NCBI RefSeq assembly: GCF_963676685.1
Contig: NC_092348.1
Coordinates: 16,195,531 to 16,259,530 of the forward strand
Source: Mytilus edulis
Lineage: Eukaryota > Mollusca > Bivalvia > Mytilida > Mytilidae
Reading direction: 5' to 3'
DNA: 64,000 bases
Shown here: piece by piece, positions 1 to 12,092 of the stretch
How the letters are laid out: each line of letters opens with the position of its first letter
Position numbering within the stretch: the stretch's first letter is position 1
Translations under genes and position numbers: made by a program
The notes under the pieces: model-generated
What the model saw: only the letters and a program-made list of their open reading frames with translations
The model's database searches: none
What the model was told of the DNA's origin: nothing

Positions 1-440
1 ACAAATCATCAGCCGAAGGTCGATGGTTCTCACTGGGTAATTCGATTTCCTTTATGAATAAAAAATTACCGCGGCAAAATAGCAAAATAGTGATAAAAGT
101 GGCGTTAAACAATAACCAATCAATCAATTCAAACTTTAACAAACTAAAGAACATGCATAGGATCATTATAAAGGACATAAAACCCGTGCGCATTATTTTT
201 TGTGTGATGGTAACGATGTCACGGAGGACATGTCTGCCGATGTATCATTAGTTCGTTCCAGACATAGCACAACAGGTAGAAGTAGTTTTTACCTACTATT
301 TCAACTTATTAATCTGAAATCGATGAAATATATTTTTAAATTCTGAAATTGATACATTTATAATCAACAAATTTGGAAATAAGTATATAGTGATACACAA
401 GTATATGTTAAATAAAACCAATTTGTTATCACATAAGCAA
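1..440. other. Left edge, no gene seen
   Basis: AT-rich sequence with only short chance frames. I see no exon or structural RNA here. Confidence 0.5.
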
Positions 441-668
441 CACGCCGGGTGCCACATGTAGAGCAGGATCTGCTTACCCTTCCGGAGCACCTGAGATCAG
501 TCCTAGTTTTTGGTGGGGTTCGTGTTGTTTATTCTTTAGTTTTTTATGTAGTGTCATGTGTACTATTGTTTGTCTGTTTGTCTTTTTCATTTTTAGCCAT
601 GGCGTTGTCAGTTTGTTTTAGATTTATGAGTTTGACTGTCCCTTTGGTATTTTTCGTCCCTCTTTTAA
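441..668 (+). repeat. Dispersed repeat, copy 1
   Basis: This stretch recurs in reverse orientation at 54095-54314, and shorter pieces of it appear near 11560-11660 and 59160-59230. Landmarks are GGGTGCCACATGTAGAGCAG at the left and TTTGACTGTCCCTTTGGTAT at the right. It holds an 84-codon frame, but the frame is not kept in the other copies, so I read the unit as a non-coding interspersed element. Confidence 0.8.
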
Positions 669-2167
669 ATAAAAGGTTTATTTACATTCATATAAACGTA
701 TGATTCAATAAACTATAGTTTATAAAATAGAAATTTATAGAAATCTGAGTTTATACCCTAAGTACAAATATTATGTTATTGAAATGCTAATTTTGAGGGG
801 TTTCCTGTCGTATAACACAGGAGAACAGAAGACCTCAAAATATATCTTACTTATTTAACGATCAAACTAAATTGAGATATTCTATTCTGATGCGTTCAGG
901 TTTTAATATGCACTAATAAATCTAGATACAAACTTTTCATTATCAAGTTACAATAAAAATTATCACTGTAACTGCATGAATCAAGACACATATAAATGTA
1001 ATAGTGTATTAAAAATATAAGTAACTTGATAAGTTATTGTATTAACTTTGTTTATGAAAAGGGTATGAACTTTTTTGCGGAAAAGCTGACTCTTTTTCAA
1101 CGAACTATTCAAATAAAATGTTTTCTTTCCTTTGTCTTGCAATACAATTCTTTTTTAAACTGAGAATCTGGATTAAAATTATAATGGTAACCCTCCCCAC
1201 TCCACTATAAGGAACCTGCCTGATATTCTATATAAAATAATAGTATTCGTTCATTTGATTATTTGATAAAGTAAAAAGTATATATCGATGTAAAAAGTTT
1301 AAGAACTGGCACCAAGAGAGCACGAAATCGTGTTACATCTGGATGTGCACGAAAATAACTATCCTTAGGTGAGAGCATGCTTTCTAATAGCGTTTCGATC
1401 AATAATATTTTCAAAATCATACACACGAATGTGCTAAATATAGCTTAGAGTAATGAACACATTTTAGTTATTAAGGTAGCACAATACAAAGATTTTTTCA
1501 CTCCCAATCAGACAACTTTAAACTGATATTTATATTTTATAAATGAGGTACCAAAAGAAAGAAGAAAGATTAATCTTTCAAATTGTGATAATTTCATTAT
1601 GATATAATTATTACAAAATTTATTATTATGTAATTAGTTGCTATATTGTGATGTCAACACTTGAATGAATTTAGCGTCTGTATTCTTTCTTGCATCTCAA
1701 AATATTTTATAGATTCTTGTACAACACAACTTGAGTGATACCTTAAATTCATATCCCATTATGTTCCTTTAGCGTAGCGAAAAATGATCAAAACTTCACA
1801 TTAATTGTTTTGAAAGTTACTACTTACTTTGTGACTGAATACAATTGGGTTTATTACTAAAACAGGATACGTATCTCTAAAAAAAAGATTATTATTAAAC
1901 AAGAATTTACATTGAATATTCAGACTGTAGAGATTTTATAAAAATCAGAATGCCAGTTTCATATTAAAATGGATTTGCTGATAAGTGACTACATGTACTA
2001 TCTTGTTAATTAATTTTTTAAAAGTTTAAAAAAGAACATCAGTCTAAGAAATTTGAAAGTTGGTTCTTATGTATATGGATAGAAAAAAAGAATAAAAAAT
2101 GTCATTAGGTTTATATGAAATGTTCTAATACAATAAATATATATTCATTGTATTTGCATAATTTTAG
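669..2167. other. Intergenic or 5' intron, no exon seen
   Basis: About 1.5 kb of AT-rich sequence before the first recognisable transporter exon. The missing N-terminal transporter exon, which should carry the family's DGGWGW-type motif, was looked for and not found, so it may lie left of the window. Confidence 0.5.
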
Positions 2168-5100
2168 TTAGTTGTATCGTCTACATTATTGTTCCTGGTA
2201 GTGTAAAATCTTTTGGTGTGCTATACACAGAACTGCTAGACTACTATGATGGCGGAGCTGGGAATACGGCAGGGATTCCGGGAGTACTTTTATTTCTCTA
2301 TTTTGGACTTGGTAAGATGTATGGAAAACTGTGTCACTTTTGTTTCCTTCTATGGAAAATTCATCTCATTCGTAATTTCTTTTTAGATATACTCATCATA
2401 TATACCAGGATTGAAATTAAACAAGATTAGACGTAGTTGTTTCTTAGTTAATTAATCAAGATAAATTAAAGACATTATATGGGATATGTATTCATCTTCT
2501 CAATTATAATCTTTCTCAATTTGTTATCAAATATCTTGTCCTCGAGGTCCTTAACTTTAATGCGTATTTGGTGCAGTAGCATTGGTACTGTTGATGTTAT
2601 AACATTTATTATTGGTATATTATTTTTTTTTCTATATAAGCAAACTTACTATACTTCATCATATTCAAATTTATTAACTAATTTCATTATTTCATTATTA
2701 TTATATTTCTAGCTCCTGTATCCAACTATCTTGGTGAAAAATATACATATAGAGTGGTGATAGGGATAGGAAGCTGTTTAGTACTGATAGGTCAGACTGC
2801 AAGTGCGTTTGTGCCTAAATTAGAATTCCTTTACATCACCTACGGAATAATAACAGGTAAATTATATTTCTTTTCTTTGTTTCCAAATTTTAAATTAGGA
2901 TTTGAAGGCAAAACTATAAAATCACACTTTATTATTATATGTGCATGCCATTAAGATAGGGTTGTATAGGTCTAACAGCATAAATATACATACATAAAGC
3001 CCCGCATTTTTAAATTGTTGAAATTGTTATCATTTTCTTAGGAGGTAGCATTTAAACATATGTGACATCTTAGTAAATCTGCTTCCACTTTGTCCAGCCA
3101 CATAGCCCCATTACTTTAATAGTTTACAATTGCCTTATATGTTTTCCGTAGAGTTAATCTAATTATACATTTTTTACACAATTTATGGTTTCTCTAGGAG
3201 TGCCAATTTGCATTAAACAAAACTTGGTTAACTTTGTAATTTCATTATCTATTTTATAGGAATGGGATATGGATTAATCTTTGGTCCGTGCTCTACTATA
3301 CTGAGTTTTTATTTTGACAAAAAGCGGGGTTTAGCAACAGGAATAATGGCATCGTGTAGTGGTATAGGCAATATGTGCTTTCCGTATATGTACAAGTATT
3401 TGATAGAAAATTACGGTCTGCCAGGAACTATTTTAATAGCTGGAGCAGTTTATTTCCATGTTTGTCCTGTTAGCATGTTTCTTAGACAACCAATATATGT
3501 GACAAGGCAAATAGTAGAAAGGCAAGCACGACAAAAGGAGACGCAAAAATGTGGAGCGTTAAAACGAATATTTAGATTCGATCTTTTCAAAAATTCGAAA
3601 TTTAGTGTCTATATAACGGCAATATGCTTACAAGCTACAAATACTACATCAAATAAAGTTATTTTACCAGGCTATATTCGAGGTCTGGGTTTTGGTATTG
3701 AAACCATAACACTAGCAGTTTCTTTATATGGTGCTTCGGAACTTGTAGGGAGAATATTATTGGGATGGTTTGCAGATAAAAATGTTGTATCTAGAATAAC
3801 CATATTTATGATATGCTCTTTTATATGTGATATCACAGCGTTTTGCATGCCTCACTTACCATACAAGCCGGCTGTAATAGCTTATGCCGTTGTTATAGGA
3901 GCTTTTTCTGGATCAATTTGGGGTTTAAACCAAGTAATCATAATTGACTGTGTTGGGCTAAAACATTTGTCTCCAGCATTTGGTTTGTTGTCGATGAGTA
4001 TCGGTATAATTATATGTATAAGCAAACCAATAGCCGGTAAGTTAATATAAGTATAACTGTCCTGGTCCTGCATTTGTCTACGTTTTTTTTGTAATGTTTA
4101 TTTACAGAATTCAGTATCATTGGTGAATAATAGTGATTCAACTTAACTATTTATTCAAACCATTTGTAATTTTACGAAGACAACTTCATGCTTGGCAAAG
4201 TCTTCTATTACAAATGTTTTGCGATTCATAATGCCTGGCAATCTTACTGGAATATCAGGAATAGAGGAAGAGTCGATGTATGCACAAGACAAATTAGTAG
4301 CTTCCATCAAAAGCTATCGACTAGACGGTGCAGTATACAAACCCAAAACGTTATGATAATGTTTGGTTCAGGCAGAAGTCACTTTCTATTCAATCTATAA
4401 CCAGTTAACTTTTAAGAAGAAGAGTTAAATAACATGCAAATACAATGCATGTTTGTTGGTTTGAATGTACAAGTTGAAATATCATCATTTACCAATACTA
4501 CATTTTTTACTTAAATTTCCAAATAGATATATGAAAAAAGTACAATTAAACACCCTATTCAAAAACACAAGCAACAGTAAAAACAATGTTTTACAGAACA
4601 TTAAAGATTGAGTAACACTAAACAAATCAAAACCAGGATAAAGTCATGATTCCCGGAAGCGATGCAGTTCCGTCACAACAATAAACACATATCGCCTTGT
4701 TCATGGCAATTAAATACTCCGAGATATGTCGAAAATATCACAACCTAGAAAAAGGGAATGTTGATCATATCCTTGAGTATATGTGACACAGACATTCCAT
4801 CGCGCATAACAAAATTACGATGTCGAAATGCTTTCATTTAATAGTCTTATATTTTATCTTATATTGTCGACTGATTTGAATATTTTTAAATTGTTTTTCT
4901 GGTCTCATTTATGTTTTTCAAAATAATATTGTTTCAGTTGATGAAAGGTTTTGTTTACTTTACATAGGTTTGCTGGAAGATGCAACTGGGTCTTGGACTT
5001 CATCATTTTATTTCGTTGGTATTCTTAGTGCACTTGCTGTTGTATTATGCTTACTGGAACGTCCGATTTCACATATCTGGTGCTGTCATCGAATAGTAGC

Positions 5101-5173
5101 AGACGACATCATTGATGTTTCCCGCGATATTGTCGATAAGTCCATTCCTGTGGCTTATAAATTTAACGGATAG
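2168..5173 (+). CDS. Monocarboxylate-transporter-like MFS carrier (SLC16 family), 5' end missing
   Basis: Membrane carrier of the SLC16 type; the family moves monocarboxylates, thyroid hormone, creatine or aromatic amino acids, and the substrate here cannot be told. Visible exons are 2168-2311, 2713-2856, 3260-4036 and 4968-5173, each with AG/GT borders and each junction split after the first codon base. Exon 1 reads GSVKSFGVLYTELLDYYD, the usual end of helix 1 and the loop to helix 2. The second SLC16 signature, YFDKKRGLATGIMASCSGIG, is intact at 3310-3369. A basic central loop (around KETQKCGALKRIFRFDLFK) is followed by the C-terminal six-helix half, ending ATGSWTSSFYFVGILSALAV and a short tail to the TAG stop. 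The first signature and start codon are absent, so the gene is partial. The acceptor could also be at 2171. Polyadenylation hexamers lie at 5230 and 5244. Family assignment is firm; subfamily is open. Confidence 0.87.
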
Positions 5174-5229
5174 CAAGAGAAATGAGAGAAAAGGAGGGAC
5201 ATCATTTGATAGTAATCCTGATGGCCTAA

Positions 5230-5249
5230 AATAAAAATCGCAAAATAAA
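5230..5249 (+). terminator. Candidate polyadenylation signals of the transporter gene
   Basis: Two AATAAA hexamers begin about 57 and 71 bases after the transporter stop codon. That is the expected place for cleavage signals, but hexamers are common in such AT-rich DNA. Confidence 0.4.
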
Positions 5250-7439
5250 TATCTTCCGTTAGACGAAATTGAAAAAGAAAGTTCTGTTCTCAAAACAAAG
5301 AATGCAGAGATTTAAATGCAGTGTTAAGGACCAAAAGACCAAAAAATCAGTCTGAATAATTATGTAATACTGACTGATAATCAGATATTACCTTCTACGA
5401 TAATGAAACATTTGTCTCCTTTATATGATATACAATGCACTGTTCTGTTTCGTGTGACTGTATATCATGTTCTGGTTTTATTTGCATGTGTCTTACGTAT
5501 TCGACCTTTGAGCTCTGATAATTCCTGTTGTATCTTCTTACTTTTGTTAAACAGTAACATGATATTTTCACACACTTGTCCTAAGGGATATCGTTCAACC
5601 TTGATGTGTTTAATGTAATAAAAAGATACTTGATTGGGCAAATTATGACGCTCATTAGTAGGCATAGTAATCATTTTATAACAAAATTAAAGATATTTTA
5701 CACAATTTATTTTTTCGATTAACAACGATAAGCGATTAGTTGGAATGAAAAAATGAATAACGACAAAAGAACCAAAATATAAATAACAAGGATGCTAGTA
5801 TACAATGTCAAAGCAACATATGTATTTGCTATTTCACTCACATTGGTTTGAACATTGGCAATCACAATCTATGGTTTAATTCAAAGACGCTCATATCAAA
5901 ATAGTCATAAAGTCAAACAAGTACAAAGTTGAAGAGCATTGAGGATCCAGAATTCAAAAAAGTGCCAATTAACCTTTTTCTTTTCTCTTTTGCTAGATTA
6001 TACATTTTGAAACATACAAATTATAACAACAATTTGACAACTTTATCAAGTAGACATGTTATTCTTGGTATGCATGTTTGTTCTGTAGCTGTAGGTTGCA
6101 TTTCTGTAAATATTGACAATGCAATTTCCCTTAGGAACTCCTTTTACGGCTAAAACTGTACCACTTTTACTATGAAGTTTTGAATAAAATCTTATCCTAG
6201 AATTGAAAATTCATATGCACTACTTTTTATCATTTTTCAGAGGTCAAAACATAGGGCTGTGCGTCATATTTTCAACGTTGATATGCCCTGAACTTCTCGC
6301 AGTTTAAACTAACACTAATTTTCTTAACTACCCCTACCTCGAATAAAAGGTTACCACAGATTTCAATATAAACAAATTGCACATGTATATTTACTGGTAA
6401 TATTCCCAAGTTATGTCTCTATGAGATGGAACACAGAGATCATAGCTGGGAACTAGTATGTAAACAAAATTCTAAATCTCCCCAAAAGAGGCGTGGTTTG
6501 AGAAACAGCTGTATTTACAAAGTGCAGCCTGTACATGAATTCTGCTTTAAGCACAGAATATACATCTAAAGCTTTATTTTTTTTTCCGTTCAGACCTATA
6601 ATTTGCCCTGTATCTACAAAACATTATAATTGTAATCAAATAATTAATTTCATAGTAATACTCATCATTTATTTTATAATGCAACACTTAATTCTTTAGT
6701 GTTAAAACATTATTATTAATTGCAGTTTTTCTAGTTTTTTTCCCCTTTTTTTTTTTTACATATATTATACAAAATTGACACAATGATAAAAAGAAGAGCT
6801 TGTATTTTTTTAATGAATTGTCAATTCAAAATATTTTCAATTTTCAATTGGGGGTAGAAAATTTTAAATATTTGTTCCAAAAAACTTTTCAAAAATAATA
6901 AATATTTTAAGTATTGACTGCTTCCCTTTTCAATCCATAATTGTGATTATTTGCAACAATAAATGAGACAATAATGAGATACCTGATATGTATAGAACCA
7001 CTGATTCAGGCCCGGTCGGAAAGAACATACAAGAAAGTAGTACATATTTTAAACAAAGTAGTTCCTACGCATAGCTGTATCTTTGTCAATTGCGGGCATA
7101 TTTGGTTAATTGTGGTATCAAATGAAAGCTTGGGGACTTGGGATCACTGTACAAAACTTGTTGAAAGATTTATTTATTGAATAATAAAGAAAAATATTAA
7201 ATTTTGATAGAAGGGCACATTTGACCGGTTGTTCACATCAGACATTCCTGTTTTTGTACTATCAAACTTCAGGGAACCAGTACGCTCTAATATGCAATTA
7301 AAGGTATGTTGATTTTTGCAGCACAAGTCAGGATAAGGTACAGTTTTGTTACATGAAATAACTGCCCCTTTATTTGAACTTAAGACAAAGTAGCCTTCTT
7401 GAAATTTCAGAATTTAACATAGAAAGCAATGGGGCTATG
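5250..7439. other. Intergenic, no gene seen
   Basis: About 2.2 kb of AT-rich sequence. All open frames are under 75 codons and lack recognisable motifs. No exon with good splice borders and no structural RNA was seen. Confidence 0.5.
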
Positions 7440-7640
7440 AATTAGTGGTTTTATACCATATGGGGGGGGGATAAGGAGGGGTCCTGATCCCGAAATCCCG
7501 GGCTTAAAAACATGAAATCCCGACATTCCGAAATTCTAAAAAAGAATTCCCAAATTCGGAAAGGGTCAATCCCGGAATCCCGAGCTAAAAAAAAACCGGT
7601 TCTGGAGTCCCGATAAGGTCCTATCCCCTGGCTCTCATTT
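7440..7640. repeat. Low-complexity repeat with CCCGAAATCCCG units
   Basis: After a run of G there are several degenerate copies of ATCCCGAAATCCCG (ATCCCGAAATCCCGGGCTT, GAAATCCCGACATTCCGAAA, CAATCCCGGAATCCCGAG, GTCCCGATAAGG). It looks like a small degenerate tandem array within an interspersed repeat. Confidence 0.55.
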
Positions 7641-7763
7641 GAATTTAGTGCAGAACTCTACATGTCATAAACACACACTTATAGTCAGTATTCCTATTCA
7701 TTTGACTCTAATGATTTGATTATGAAAACATTATGTCATAGAAGTAAAATGAAACACAAAACT

Positions 7764-8087
7764 CTGAGTCACATAGGCGCACGCTATTAAATTTTAAGAG
7801 ACAATGGCCAAAAATCGGTATTTTTCCTTCTTTTTGCGTTTTTGATGCCATTTTACCCCCCCCCCCCCTATTTTCTGATTTTCTAAATTTTGCTTTGGAA
7901 AGCTACTTATCACGTTAAAATATTCCCTTAGGTTTGAAGTTTGTTTGAATGAACTTCAAAACCATTAATTTCAGAAAATGGGTGAGGTTAGGGGGTAAAA
8001 GGGCATCAAAAACGCAAAAAGAAGGAAAAATACCGATTTTTGGCCATTGTCTCTTAAAATTTAATAGCGTGCCCCTATGTGACTCAG
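7764..8087. mobile_element. Foldback MITE-like element, about 324 bp
   Basis: The ends are near-perfect inverted repeats of about 85 bases, starting CTGAGTCACATAGGCGCACG on the left and closing CCCTATGTGACTCAG on the right. The arms include the sequence around GGCCAAAAATCGGTATTTTT. The inner part has C and G runs. No coding capacity. A diverged copy of the interior lies at 8790-8935. Confidence 0.85.
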
Positions 8088-8184
8088 AAAAAAATATGGC
8101 GATTTAGACAGCAAAAACAGTTCTCATGACATTGGAATAAAAAAATTCCTGGGTCACGTTGGCGCAGGCACTAAAAATATAACA

Positions 8185-8662
8185 AAAAGTAAAATCACAA
8201 AAATACTGAACTTAGAGGAAGATCAATTGGGAAAGTCCATAATCACATGGCAAAATCAAATAACAAAACGCATCAAAAACGAATGGACAAAAACTGTCAT
8301 ATTCCTGACTTGGTACAGGCATTTTCAAATGTAGAAAATGGTGGATTAAACCTGGTTCTATAGCGCTAACCCTCTCACTTTAATGACAGTCTCATCAATT
8401 TCCGATATTTTTACATTGATGCGTTAAATAAACAGACACAATAAATATAATAGTCAAAATATGGGTACATCAGTCATCATCGTTTAACAATTCTAAAAGG
8501 AACAATTTAACAGAACACAAAAACATCTACTATCTACGAACACATTTATTGAGTGTCTGACGTCAGAAAATTTTATACGTCACATAAATTTGTCGTTCAA
8601 TGTGCGTACAAACAATTTTAAAATTTGCATGGGAATGTTAGCATACAGGGCTAAAAAATCAA
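8185..8662 (+). repeat. Dispersed repeat family B, long copy
   Basis: Starts AAAATCACAAAAATACTGAA and includes TTCCTGACTTGGTACAGGCA. A similarly long copy is at 60341-60804; shorter or diverged copies are at 11921-12060, 29290-29420, 31525-31790 and 48242-48515, with reverse-oriented pieces at 53225-53462 and 61060-61215. The distal part holds a TGACGTCA palindrome in both long copies. No coding potential was seen, so this is probably a non-autonomous interspersed element. Confidence 0.85.
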
Positions 8663-8789
8663 AAGTATGTAAGAATAAATTTAAGAAATAGACCGAGATT
8701 TAAACTACATGTAGTCCAAAAATTATATTTGTTGTAAAATCACCTGCAAAATCAATAATAATTACAATATTTGAATAATAACAGAAAGT

Positions 8790-8935
8790 TAACCCCCTCA
8801 CATGACTCAGTTGCGAAAATTAGTGGTTTTGAAGTTCATCATAACAAACTTCAAACATCAGGGAATGTTTTAACATAATAGATAGCTTTCTAAAACAGAA
8901 GAATACGAAACTGGGGGGGGGGGGGGGGAACAGGC
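8790..8935 (-). repeat. Diverged interior piece of the 7764-8087 element
   Basis: The stretch around GAAGTTCATCATAACAAACT to the G run resembles the interior of the foldback element at 7764-8087, whose copy reads GAAGTTCATTCAAACAAACT on the other strand. It appears to be a truncated second insertion. Confidence 0.6.
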
Positions 8936-10570
8936 CTTATCGTACCTTGTCTTTTATACAAAGAGTAAAAAGACATTTTATATCCCAGAAATATGAACTA
9001 AAAGTAACAAGTGGTTTTAATGTTTGCAAATCAAGAAACGTGTAATACCGACTTATTCATAAAGAAGATCATCAGGAAAGGAATATTGAATTGACCTAGT
9101 TGTCAATCTATCTATCTGTACGCTTGCTATGCCCGACACTTCGATAAAGACCTCCACCAAAATGCATTAACACCGGTAGTGTTAAGCTCGATTGGAAATA
9201 AGATACAGTAATTCTTATGCATATCTATAGATACTTGAACTGGATTGGTCAGTTAGAAAATATTTCCTTGGTTTACACTTCGATAAACCATGTTTCCGAA
9301 TCTTCTTTCGTAACCTTCACTGGGATCTATTTATACTCGATACACATACATGCAGTCATTCCGGGATTTCAGGAAATTGAGATTGAAAAACAAATACATT
9401 TACACAACAGTTGTTACTATTATAAGGCATATATATAACAAAAAAGAAAAAATGCATTTAAGTTTCGAAAATGTATAAAATTAATCTGTTGAATTTATCG
9501 AACATTTATGGATTCTAGAAAGTCAATATGGCGGCTAACTCCATAGTTACAACCTTATGGTAATTATAATAGTCAATACTAAAAAAATGTTAATAAAAAT
9601 TCGCAAATACTTGGCTTAAGAAAGATAAGGATTAAACACATTTTTTTCTAAAGGTTGTTGGTGTGTTATTGCCCTTATTCACAAACTCAACTTACAAGCT
9701 CTTCTGACTTTAATTGGAGTGTGTGAGTTAATCGCCCCGGTTTACATATCAATAACCTCTAGAAAATGTGTGTTTAATGCTATAAAGTTTTGATTTCAAC
9801 TCGTAACTATTTATACCATATTGGGTATTGAAAACTAGTTTGAAAAAGTGTATATACATATCGAAAAGACATTATATTTCCCTTCCAACGAAGTAGCCTC
9901 TTTCAAACATTTAAAACTTTATAAATGTCTAAGATAACGTGTTTACAAAGTTAGATTTAAATGGTACAGTGCATACATACAAAACATTATAAAACACTAA
10001 ATTATCAGGGTCATCGGGGTTGTCAGTATACAATACAAAGAAATTAAATTTAGAGTTTAAACATATCGTTCGTATGCATACTGTGAATTTTTGGTCGGTT
10101 GTTGAACGCCATTTTGTTCTCACTAGAATAGGATCATTCAATATGGATCACATTAAGATTTTGGACTAAGCATTGATTAAATCGGTACATCAAGCTTTTA
10201 TCTTCTGGAAACTGTAAGTGCATTTACTGTATTAACCCACATAAATCAATCATCATATGCAAAACATCCAAATATATACGAGTTAATGATATGAACCATA
10301 TGTGAACGCACATTTGTTGCATACATAAATAGTTAGTATAATTCCTTATTTAAAGATGATTGAAAATCTATTTTTTTCACTTTCACTATACTATTTCAAA
10401 GTGAAAATGATTTAAGTATCAAAATAGTAAGGACCAAAAGTTCAAACAAAAGTGCCAAATACGGCTAAGGTAATCTATGCCTGGGATAAGAAAATCCTTA
10501 ATTGTCGAAAAATTAAAAGTTTTGTAAACAGGAAATTTATATAAAAAAAAATGACCGCATAATTGATATT
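8936..10570. other. Intergenic, no gene seen
   Basis: AT-rich sequence with only short frames. No domain, exon or structural RNA was recognised. Confidence 0.45.
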
Positions 10571-10573
10571 CAT

Positions 10574-10720
10574 GTCAACACCGAAGTGCTGACTACTGAG
10601 CTGGTAAAACCCTCGGAGACGAAACGTCCACCAGCAGTGGCATCGATCCAGAGGTGTAAATAGTTATCAAAGGTACCAGGATTTAGTACGTCAGAGGCGC
10701 CATATAACAGACAGAATAAT
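10574..10720 (+). repeat. Dispersed repeat, copy 1 (GACTACTGAGCTGGT type)
   Basis: Begins CCGAAGTGCTGACTACTGAG and contains CCACCAGCAGTGGCATCGAT. A diverged second copy is at 29785-29880 (GACTTCTAAGCTGGTGATAC). No coding content. Confidence 0.6.
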
Positions 10721-10757
10721 GCTAAAAAAAGACTTATTTTTATATGTTCTGCTGTAT

Positions 10758-10860
10758 ATTCGAATCCCAAGGAGGGAAGAACAAAAAATTTGCGAAAGCA
10801 AATTTACAGATCTAACATTGTTGGGTTGATGTTTAGACGAGTTGTATATACATAATGTAC
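10758..10860 (+). repeat. Dispersed repeat, GAGGGAAGAAC type, copy 1
   Basis: The stretch CGAATCCCAAGGAGGGAAGA through GTTTAGACGAGTTGTATATA recurs almost exactly at 11118-11222. The TTCGAATCCC start resembles a pol III B box, so a tRNA-derived SINE tail is possible. No full tRNA fold was seen upstream. Confidence 0.65.
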
Positions 10861-11117
10861 ACAGCCATGTATCACCATCATTGCTGGTGATCCGATGGAT
10901 AAATCTGTTGTAGAATTGTCACTGGCTCAGACGTACTTATAAATATAACTATTTTCTGTGACTGTGTCTTACATTAATTTGTAGGATCCTTTACTATAGA
11001 TAATTTGGCTGATCTGTAAAAAATAACATCTCCATGCCTTATATATCATGTACTGTAGTACGACGCTAGAGTAAACCTGACGTGGAAAGGTAACTATTTG
11101 GTGTCACGATATTTCAG

Positions 11118-11222
11118 TAGCATGGGTTCGAATCCCGGCGAGGGAAGAACAAAAAATTTACTTTCGCAAATTTACACATCTAACATTATTGGATTGATGT
11201 TTAGACGAGTTGTATATATATA
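11118..11222 (+). repeat. Dispersed repeat, GAGGGAAGAAC type, copy 2
   Basis: Second copy of the unit at 10758-10860, 360 bases downstream in the same orientation. It has a better B-box match, GGGTTCGAATCCC, and ends in a TA microsatellite. Confidence 0.65.
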
Positions 11223-11223
11223 T

Positions 11224-11400
11224 ATATATATAAACGAGTCTAAATTGAAAACTACGTTCAAACCTATGATTTCGTTGGATAAAAACCGCAATTTTTATAC
11301 GTGTGCATGTAAAACAAATTTCGTTGTAGAAGGGTCTAAAAACAGCACAAACAACATTTTCCAAAAGACCAAAAAAGTGAAAAAGTATATTTTTATTGAA
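11224..11400 (+). repeat. Dispersed repeat, copy 1 of a pair
   Basis: The run from AAATTGAAAACTACGTTCAA to GTGAAAAAGTATAT recurs at 47225-47368, also just after a TA run. The copies differ by a few indels. Frames across this copy are shadows of the repeat. Confidence 0.8.
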
Positions 11401-11920
11401 TACCATAGGACTTGATATTGGTTCTAATCACTTGGGTTTGATGCTTATTTTACTTTTTACTAGAAAAGAGACTACTATTAGATATTACAAAAATACCTGC
11501 GTATCAAATATTTATCAATTAATAAGATGTGCAAACAGAAAGACGAAGGATACTAAAGAGACATCCAAAATCATAAATCGAAAATAAACTGACAACGCCT
11601 TGGTTAAAAATGAAAAAGACCAAAAGACAAACAACATTTCACAGCACACAACATAAAAAAATTATAAACCAAGCAAAACGAACAGTTATTTTTTTTAGTC
11701 AGTATTTTTTTGACATTGGATTGCGTCTGACAATATATATCCCTTGAGGTGAATTTAGTGATAATTCAAATACAACTAATCAGGGTTTTTTATTGTCCAA
11801 AGCAACTACTTCATTTTAGGGTCGAGCTACCCATTTAGTTTTTTGTTGCTAGTTTTGTAAACTTGTATCTTGTATCACCCCATGGCATCTCTTTGTTTTG
11901 ATTTTATCCGGTTGTATCAG

Positions 11921-12060
11921 AAAATAGTAAAATCACAAAAATACTGAATCAAATGACAAAATCAAAAGTTCAAACACATCAAAGTAGGGATAACAACTGT
12001 CTTATTCCTGATTTGGTACAGGCATTTCTTATGTAGAAAATAAAAATGGCAGATTAAACC
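11921..12060 (+). repeat. Family B repeat copy abutting the HEPN gene
   Basis: It matches the 8185 unit in its marks AAAATCACAAAAATACTGAA and TTGGTACAGGCA. It ends about 30 bases before the start codon at 12093, so it may supply 5'UTR or promoter sequence to that gene. Confidence 0.7.
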
Positions 12061-12092
12061 TGGTTGTATAAATTACAGAGAACATTTTTGAG

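Noticed and set aside
449-703. 84-codon frame with hydrophobic stretches
   Set aside because: It lies wholly in a dispersed repeat whose other copies do not keep the frame.
7855-7870. Poly-C and poly-G runs (also 8913, 50648, 51079) as G-quadruplex regulators
   Set aside because: They are simple homopolymer runs, mostly inside or beside repeats, with no gene context to support a role.
11118-11150. Possible tRNA gene (GGTTCGAATCCC)
   Set aside because: Only the B-box-like text is present; no acceptor stem, A box or cloverleaf could be made.
11098-11415. 105-codon plus-strand frame
   Set aside because: It spans two interspersed repeats and a TA microsatellite; the same repeats elsewhere do not keep the frame.
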